Assembly: GCA_021772935.1 (NCBI GenBank)
Contig: JAJFLA010000006.1
Coordinates: forward strand, 1 to 61,510
Origin: Gammaproteobacteria bacterium
Lineage (GTDB): Bacteria > Pseudomonadota > Gammaproteobacteria > Xanthomonadales > SZUA-36
Length of the DNA stretch: 61,510 nucleotides
Reading direction: 5' to 3'
The notes beneath the pieces are model-generated. The model saw only the letters and a program-made list of their open reading frames with translations. It searched no databases and was not told the origin of the DNA. The position numbers and the translations under genes are program-made. This document shows positions 56,197 to 61,510 of the stretch, in pieces. The number at the start of each line of letters is the position of its first letter. Position 1 is the stretch's first letter.

Positions 56197-56224
56197 AACT
56201 ACTTGGCATTCTTACCAGGTAGTT
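56197..56224 (+). promoter_or_regulatory. thrC leader hairpin covering the ribosome binding site
   Basis: AACTACTTGG pairs with CCAGGTAGTT around an 8-nt loop (one G-U pair), ending 6 bases before the ATG. The only Shine-Dalgarno-like bases (AGG at 56217) lie inside the right arm, so folding would hide them. Confidence 0.5.
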
Positions 56225-56230
56225 AAAACG

Positions 56231-57478
56231 ATGAGCTTCATATCACACTTGCAATGCATCCGCTGCGGTGCGCAATACCCTGCCAGTACGGTCATGAACC
56301 TGTGTCCGGTGGATGACAGCCCGGTTGAAATCATCATGGACTTGAAGCGCCTGATGGAAGAACAGCCAAACCAGTCCTGGTACCAGCCCGACCGCAATGA
56401 CATGTGGCGTTTCGGTGGTCTATTACCACTGGATATCAACAATCCGGATGACCAGCCGCATATATTCAACCTGGGTGAGGGTCATACACCTCTTTTGGAT
56501 TACAGCGACCACGTTCTTGCACAACAAGCTGGGTTTACCTTGATGGTGAAGGATGAAGGTAAAGCACATGCTGGCTTTGGCGCTAACCCCACGCAAAGTT
56601 TTAAAGATCGTGGCATGGCCATGACCATATCAATGGCACACAAAGCTGGCATTAAGAAACTGGCAGTACCCACCCAGGGCAATGCCGGTGACTCGATGTG
56701 CGAATACGTCAATGCCGCCGGCATGCAGGCGGTTGTCGCCATGCCGGACAATACACCGATGCCGATACTCGGTCGGGTCGCGGCACTGGCCAGTCAGTCA
56801 GAATGCTTCAACCTTGAGCTGGTCACCGGCACTATCCGTGAAGCCGGTGCTTTGCTAAAGGAAAAATGGTTGGATAAGGGCTACTTCAGCGTGGCCACTT
56901 TCCAGGAACCTGGCTGGCGCATCGACGGCAAGAAAACACTGGGGCTGGAATTGGCAGAACCCGGGCACAACGAAGACCACTGGAGCCTGCCGGATGTAGT
57001 GATTTACCCAACGGGTGGCGGTACCGGTGTACTTGGAATGTGGAAAGCCTGGAATGAACTGGAAGCTTTGGGTCTGATCGATGACTTCCGCCCAAGGGTC
57101 ATCTGTGTCCAAAGTGAGAGCACACAACCACTGGTCAAGGCTTTTGAAAGCGACGCCACCGAAGTCGCTGCGGTAGAGCCGGGTGAAACACTGGCCTATG
57201 GTGTCAACGTGCCCGGCGGCGTAGGTCATTTCAAAGTGCTGGAAATTATCCGCGCTTCTGGCGGTACGGCCATCGGTGTCGCCGAAGACGAAATACACGG
57301 TGCGCTCTATCATGTCTGGAAAGATAAAGGCTGGTGGGTGTGTCCTGAAGGTGCGGCGTGCCTGGCTGCGCTGCCCCGTCTGCTTAAAGATGGATTGATC
57401 AAGCCCGCTGACAAAGTCGTCGTTTTTAATACCGGCTCGTTGGAAAAATACCTGCCGGACTTACGGCACCTGCTTTAA
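56231..57478 (+). CDS. thrC: Threonine synthase
   Basis: 415 residues. It converts O-phosphohomoserine to threonine with PLP. An N-terminal zinc-ribbon-like segment (HLQCIRCGAQYPA, later NLCPVDD) precedes the fold. The PLP Lys is in NPTQSFKDRGMAMTISMA, and the phosphate-binding Gly-rich loop is YPTGGGTGVLGMWKAW. This single-domain form with N-terminal Cys motif resembles the shorter ThrC type rather than the enteric one. It is followed 12 bp later by the ABC exporter. Confidence 0.88.
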   Translation: MSFISHLQCIRCGAQYPASTVMNLCPVDDSPVEIIMDLKRLMEEQPNQSWYQPDRNDMWRFGGLLPLDINNPDDQPHIFNLGEGHTPLLDYSDHVLAQQAGFTLMVKDEGKAHAGFGANPTQSFKDRGMAMTISMAHKAGIKKLAVPTQGNAGDSMCEYVNAAGMQAVVAMPDNTPMPILGRVAALASQSECFNLELVTGTIREAGALLKEKWLDKGYFSVATFQEPGWRIDGKKTLGLELAEPGHNEDHWSLPDVVIYPTGGGTGVLGMWKAWNELEALGLIDDFRPRVICVQSESTQPLVKAFESDATEVAAVEPGETLAYGVNVPGGVGHFKVLEIIRASGGTAIGVAEDEIHGALYHVWKDKGWWVCPEGAACLAALPRLLKDGLIKPADKVVVFNTGSLEKYLPDLRHLL

Positions 57479-57489
57479 GAACCACATCA

Positions 57490-59277
57490 ATGACTGATAT
57501 TTCTTCTTCCGCCAGCGTACTCATGCAACTGCTGCGTTACGCCAGTGGACACCACAGACAAATCAAGCTGGCATCTCTTTGCTCGGTACTGAATAAGCTC
57601 TTCGATGTCATGCCTGAAATCCTGATTGGCATGGCCATAGACGTGGTTGTACGCCAGGAACAATCTTTTCTGGCCGACTTTGGTATTCATGAGCCATTCA
57701 ACCAAATGCTGTTTCTCGGTGTGATCACTATTGCTGTCTGGGCACTTGAGTCTCTGTTTCAATTCTTTTTGCAGGTTTTGTGGCGCAACCTTTCACAAAG
57801 TCTGCAACACGATTTAAGACTTGATGCCTATGGCCATATGCAGGACCTGGATATGGCCTGGTATGAGGATTCCTCCACCGGCAAACTGGTCGCAATTTTG
57901 AACGATGACGTCAACCAGCTGGAGCGTTTTCTTGATGGTGGCGCCAATGCCCTGATACAGGTAGCGACATCTATCATTGCGGTCGGCGCGGTGTTTTTTT
58001 ATATTTCCCCGCAAATCGCCCTGATGGCATTTACACCTATTCCCGTCATCGTATTAGGTGCGTTCTGGTTTCAGCGCAGGGCCCAGCCACTGTATGCCAA
58101 TGTACGGGAAAAAGTTGGCTTGCTCAGCACCCGACTGGCCAACAATATCGCTGGTATTGCCACCATTAAAAGCTTCACCCGCGAAGACCACGAGCTTGAA
58201 CAGTTAAGGCGGGAAAGCGAGGCCTATGTCGCCGCCAACCAGGGTGCGATCCGTATTAGTTCCGCTTTTATTCCTGTCATTCGCATGGCCATCCTCGCAG
58301 GTTTTGTGGCAACCCTGATCTATGGTGGCAAACTGACACTGGACGGGCAGCTCAATGCCGGTGCTTACAGTGTCTTGGTGTTCCTGACGCAAAGACTGTT
58401 GTGGCCATTGACAGAATTGGCAAAAACCGTTGACCTGTTTGAACGGGCGATGGCTTCTACGCGCCGTATTTTGAATCTGATAGCAGTACCAATACGTACC
58501 CTCAGCGGCTCAACAGCGTTGCCCATCGATCATGTCAAGGGGGAGCTGTCATTTGAGCAGACCAGTTTTGCTTATGCTGGTGGCACTGAAGTCCTGCACA
58601 ATATCAACTTACATATTGCAGCTGGAGAAACCATCGCCTTTGTCGGTCAGACGGGTTCCGGCAAGAGCACATTGATGAAACTGCTATTACGGTTTTATGC
58701 CCCCACGGGCGGTAGCATAACACTTGATGGTTGCAACCTGACCGAGCTCAAAATACAGGATTTGAGGGCAGCTTTCGGCCTGGTAAGTCAGGACGTATTC
58801 CTGTTTCATGGCAGCGTCGCAGAAAACATCGCTTACGGCCGCCCAGGCGCAGACTCCGCAGAAATTGAGGCGGCCGCCAAAGCAGCTGAAGCCCACGATT
58901 TTATCCTGCAGCTACCATTGGGTTATGACACCATTGTTGGCGAGCGCGGCCAAAAACTTTCAGGCGGTCAAAGACAGCGTGTGTCTATTGCCCGCGCGGT
59001 GCTGAAAGATCCACCGGTATTGATATTGGATGAAGCAACCTCTGCGGTAGACAATGAAACCGAGGCTGCCATTCAGCGCTCAATGCATGTGATTACAAGG
59101 GGCCGGACAACATTGGTTATCGCACACCGTTTGTCTACGATCGTTAATGCCGATCGAATTTATGTACTCGACCAGGGACAAATTGCCGAGACCGGCAAAC
59201 ATACCCAACTACTGACCGACGATGGCCTCTACGCCGCACTGTGGAAAGTCCAGGCTGGTATTAAGTTGGGTAATTGA
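57490..59277 (+). CDS. ABC exporter half-transporter (membrane and ATPase domains fused)
   Basis: 595 residues. Six membrane helices (about 30-330) carry coupling motif SFTREDHELEQLRRES. The ATPase has Walker A GQTGSGKST, signature LSGGQRQR, Walker B VLILDEATSAVDNE and H-loop IAHRL. It is a homodimeric multidrug/lipid exporter type (MdlB/MsbA-like). The spacing to thrC suggests cotranscription, without an obvious functional link. Confidence 0.88.
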   Translation: MTDISSSASVLMQLLRYASGHHRQIKLASLCSVLNKLFDVMPEILIGMAIDVVVRQEQSFLADFGIHEPFNQMLFLGVITIAVWALESLFQFFLQVLWRNLSQSLQHDLRLDAYGHMQDLDMAWYEDSSTGKLVAILNDDVNQLERFLDGGANALIQVATSIIAVGAVFFYISPQIALMAFTPIPVIVLGAFWFQRRAQPLYANVREKVGLLSTRLANNIAGIATIKSFTREDHELEQLRRESEAYVAANQGAIRISSAFIPVIRMAILAGFVATLIYGGKLTLDGQLNAGAYSVLVFLTQRLLWPLTELAKTVDLFERAMASTRRILNLIAVPIRTLSGSTALPIDHVKGELSFEQTSFAYAGGTEVLHNINLHIAAGETIAFVGQTGSGKSTLMKLLLRFYAPTGGSITLDGCNLTELKIQDLRAAFGLVSQDVFLFHGSVAENIAYGRPGADSAEIEAAAKAAEAHDFILQLPLGYDTIVGERGQKLSGGQRQRVSIARAVLKDPPVLILDEATSAVDNETEAAIQRSMHVITRGRTTLVIAHRLSTIVNADRIYVLDQGQIAETGKHTQLLTDDGLYAALWKVQAGIKLGN

Positions 59278-59287
59278 TAGGGATGAA

Positions 59288-59360
59288 GGGGTCAGATTCA
59301 AATGCCAATGCATTTGAGTCTGACCCCGGTGGCTCGGTGGCCGCATTTGAGTCTGACCCC
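59288..59360. repeat. REP-like repeat cluster between convergent genes
   Basis: GGGGTCAGATTCAAATGC (59288) is the inverse of GCATTTGAGTCTGACCCC, which occurs twice (59310-59327 and 59343-59360). The first pair forms an 18-bp hairpin with one mismatch and a 4-nt loop. GGGGTCAGA-type ends are frequently linked to REP-associated tyrosine transposases. It probably also acts as a bidirectional terminator. Confidence 0.7.
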
Positions 59361-59383
59361 TGTGGCTGTGACCCCGTTGGCAG

Positions 59384-59866
59384 CTAGTGTTGATGACCGC
59401 CCGGACCATGCACGTGGCCGTGTTTGGTCTCTTCTTCGCTGGCATCGCGGATATCGGCTATTTCCACTTCAAATGTTAGTGTTTCACCTGCCAAAGGATG
59501 ATTGGCATCAACGTCGACGTTAAAGCGTCCAATTTTACGAACGGTGACCTGTACCATGCCTTGTTTGGTATTTAATTTAAGAACCTGACCAACAATTATC
59601 TTTCCACTACCCTTCAAGTGTTTCAAGGGAATGCGCTGAATATTGTTTTCGTTGCGCAGGCCGTAAGCCTCTTCAGGCTCTACTGTTACACTGAACGTAT
59701 CTTTAACCGCATGTCCTTCCATCGCTTTTGCAAGCCCTTTGATGATGTTATTGGCACCATGTAAATAACTCATCGGTTCGCCTGCATAGGAAGACTCCAT
59801 TTCCTCACCAGCAATATTTTTTAATCTGTAGTGAAAGGCTACGACTTTATCTTTTTCTACAATCAT
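59384..59866 (-). CDS. slyD: FKBP-type peptidyl-prolyl isomerase with His-rich tail (SlyD-like)
   Basis: About 160 residues. The FKBP half-domains FHYRLKNIAGEEMESSYAGE and YLHGANNIIKGLAKAMEGHA are split by an insert-in-flap chaperone domain. The end HGHVHGPGGHQH is His-rich, as in metal-binding SlyD. It catalyses prolyl isomerisation and may deliver nickel. I chose MIVEKDKVVAF as the start with GGAAA upstream; an upstream in-frame start at 59893 is less likely. Confidence 0.9.
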   Translation of the reverse strand: MIVEKDKVVAFHYRLKNIAGEEMESSYAGEPMSYLHGANNIIKGLAKAMEGHAVKDTFSVTVEPEEAYGLRNENNIQRIPLKHLKGSGKIIVGQVLKLNTKQGMVQVTVRKIGRFNVDVDANHPLAGETLTFEVEIADIRDASEEETKHGHVHGPGGHQH

Positions 59867-59987
59867 CAGTTTTCCATTATCAAGCGATGGCAATAGGTTT
59901 TGCGCGGGTTGGCATTATACCCCTGGCCGCTTTTGCAAACATTAGCTGCACCAGCGTTTATTCTGCGCTATGGTTTCCATATACCTA

Positions 59988-60193
59988 GAGAACCTCTGAA
60001 TAACTCGTGGATAAAGTAGCTTGTGGGTCAAAAGGCTCGGGTTCACCAACAGCATGCACCTTTATGCGAGGCGCGAAGCGCAGAAAATAGCTGACTATTG
60101 GCAAGATTTGCACCAAGAGCAGGCGCTTGAAGCGACGCAGATGCAGAGTGTTTTGACCGCAGGATACGCGTTCAAGAGTTATTCAGAGGCTCC
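59988..60193. mobile_element. Short inverted-repeat element (MITE-like), IS5-like ends
   Basis: GAACCTCTGAATAACTC (59990) and GAGTTATTCAGAGGCTC (60176) are inverse with one mismatch, bounding about 205 bp without a functional gene. The terminal GAGAACCTCTGAAT occurs again, inverted, at 35207. Assignment to an IS5-like family is a guess from the end sequence. The element abuts the leader of the next gene. Confidence 0.6.
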
Positions 60194-60226
60194 CTGGAGC
60201 CCCGACATCAACAACAGGTGCACGTC

Positions 60227-61339
60227 ATGCGCAAATTTGGACTACTCATTCTACTGGCTTTTTTTACTGTCACCGCTGTAGCACAACTTATTGTTGATGA
60301 TGAGGATGTACTTCTCGACTCGAACCCTGTTGTGGATGATGAAAGCACACTTCTCAGCACAAACCCTGTTGCTGGTGATGAAAGTGCGCTCCTCAGCATA
60401 AACCCTATCATCGACAACCCGTTGCAACTGGAGATCAAGGAGTGGCTGGTGCCATGGAAAGACAGCCGCCCACGTGATCCTGATGTGGCACCCAATGGCG
60501 ACATCTGGCTGGTTGGTCAAGGCGGTAATTATGCCGCACGCTTCAACCCTGAGAGCGCAGAGTTCACACGCAAAGAGTTACCACCCGGAACTGGGCCACA
60601 CAACCTGATTGTTGACCGGGATGGTTCTCTGTGGATCGCTGGCAACCGACAGGCCTTTATCGGTCACATGAATTCGGTTACGGGCGAGTTGACCCGGTTC
60701 AGCTTCCCCGATGAAACCGCCAGGGATCCACATACGCTGGTATTTTCCGGCAGAAATGAAATTTGGTTCACGATGCAGTGGAGTAATTACGTCGGCCGAC
60801 TGAACAAACGCAACGGCCATATAGACCTGATCCCCATGCAAACTGAGCAGGCGCGTCCTTACGGTATCGAGATGGATTCGAAAGACCATCCCTGGGTTGC
60901 CTTGCTGGGCACCAATGGCCTGGCCACCATCAACCCTAAAAACATGCAATTAAAAGTTGTATCTCTGCCACGTGAAGGAGCACGTCTGCGACGACTGGCG
61001 ATAACACGTGACGATAGCGTCTGGTACACCGATTACGCCCAGGGTTACATTGGTCAGTATAAGCCCGAAACCGGCGAATTCACCGAATGGAAAACCCCGA
61101 GTGAAAACTCCGCCCCCTATGCCATGGCGACCGATAACCTGGGTCGCGTGTGGTTTGTAGAAACCGGACCACAACCCAATCTGTTGGTGGGTTTTGACCC
61201 GCTTTTCGGCACATTTTTCAGCGTAAGCCCGATACCAAGCGGCGCAGGCTCCGTCCGCCACATGGTCTATGATCCAGCCCGCAACAGTCTGTGGTTTGGT
61301 ACCGACACCAACAACCTGGCACAGGCTTTTTTGCCATAA
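60227..61339 (+). CDS. Secreted Vgb-like (streptogramin lyase fold) beta-propeller
   Basis: About 370 residues. The signal peptide is FGLLILLAFFTVTAVAQ. Then come three imperfect 13-residue tandem repeats (core DDESTLLSTNPV), and then repeated blades of the Vgb propeller (PNGDIWLVGQGGNYAARFNP, DGSLWIAGNRQAFIGHMN, NEIWFTMQWSNYVGRLNK, DSVWYTDYAQGYIGQYKPET, GRVWFVETGPQPNLLVGFDP). The His of streptogramin lyases cannot be checked by eye, so drug inactivation should not be assumed; most such propellers are binding proteins. Bases 61340-61510 show no gene. Confidence 0.8.
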   Translation: MRKFGLLILLAFFTVTAVAQLIVDDEDVLLDSNPVVDDESTLLSTNPVAGDESALLSINPIIDNPLQLEIKEWLVPWKDSRPRDPDVAPNGDIWLVGQGGNYAARFNPESAEFTRKELPPGTGPHNLIVDRDGSLWIAGNRQAFIGHMNSVTGELTRFSFPDETARDPHTLVFSGRNEIWFTMQWSNYVGRLNKRNGHIDLIPMQTEQARPYGIEMDSKDHPWVALLGTNGLATINPKNMQLKVVSLPREGARLRRLAITRDDSVWYTDYAQGYIGQYKPETGEFTEWKTPSENSAPYAMATDNLGRVWFVETGPQPNLLVGFDPLFGTFFSVSPIPSGAGSVRHMVYDPARNSLWFGTDTNNLAQAFLP

Positions 61340-61510
61340 AATCAAGAGTCGGTCTAAAGGGGGCAGAGCCGAATGGCACTTACTTAGCAACGGGAAGTGT
61401 TCAATTTCAACGACTTAGAAAACTATCGGTTCATGCAGTAATTATTACTTACTAGTGGGTAGTCAACAAGTTGAATTCAATAAAATCAAAAAGTTGGAAT
61501 TGTTTGGCGT

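Noticed and set aside
59288-59360. CRISPR array
   Set aside because: There are only three arms, two in direct and one in inverted orientation, without regular spacers and without cas genes.
59302-59523. Plus-strand frame through the GGGGTCAGA repeats
   Set aside because: It is produced by repeat sequence and the antisense of slyD.
60021-60281. Small open frame inside the element at 59988
   Set aside because: It is bounded by the element's inverted repeats, has no ribosome binding site and overlaps the start of the next gene.
60227-61339. Calling the Vgb-like propeller an antibiotic resistance gene
   Set aside because: Only the fold is supported; catalytic residues could not be verified by eye and most members are not lyases.

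Overview
The window looks like a chromosomal segment of a gammaproteobacterium, probably free-living and aquatic. I infer this from gene content: FKBP-type SlyD with a His-rich tail, RhlE, a YbdG-like MscS channel, a DUF4197 protein, an AsmA protein, heterotetrameric sarcosine oxidase and an NAD-dependent FdsGBACD formate dehydrogenase. No rRNA, tRNA, CRISPR array or phage genes were seen. The segment is a mosaic of intact metabolic operons and scars: fragments of IS91-type and IS6-type elements, at least three short elements with terminal inverted repeats, and several decayed genes.

Left part (1-25.3 kb). Two secreted proteins share a roughly 120-residue repeated module; the second is broken by an amber codon. 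Between them lies a frameshifted nrtS-like gene, and a truncated copy of it recurs 14 kb away. A six-gene operon follows (6975-13286: membrane fusion protein, ABC ATPase, two FtsX/MacB-type permeases, response regulator, histidine kinase), divergent from a secreted protein. On the minus strand sits a compact cluster of a CruF-like membrane protein, an ABC ATPase, a permease and a LolA-like exported protein (13526-17001). Next come a CPBP-type membrane protein and a multi-pass membrane LuxR-type regulator with a perfect 12-bp palindrome between them. Then follow a membrane-embedded spermidine-synthase-like protein and an ECF sigma / HEAT-repeat anti-sigma / DUF4097 cassette.

Central part (26.0-43.0 kb). 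This is a one-carbon region. A MEDS-domain (DcmR-type) regulator precedes glutathione-dependent formaldehyde oxidation (frmA, S-formylglutathione hydrolase), then fdsGBA-fdhD-fdsD. After an MscS channel comes soxBDAG (sarcosine oxidase) and a sodium-coupled transporter 3 bp downstream. Together they form a path: sarcosine demethylation gives C1 units/formaldehyde, then formate, then CO2 with NADH. A 264-bp mini-transposon with a TA target duplication has inserted exactly in the fdsG stop codon and separates fdsG from fdsB.

Right part (43.4-61.5 kb). Mostly housekeeping or singly transcribed genes: a TauE/SafE permease, an internally deleted IS6 element, rhlE with a structured leader, an asmA-family gene followed by a detached mscL 3' end, a DUF4197 protein, a phosphotransferase followed by the ruins of a class III aminotransferase, a CPBP protease, mtnA, an M1 aminopeptidase, thrC, an ABC exporter, slyD and a secreted Vgb-like propeller with a small tandem repeat.
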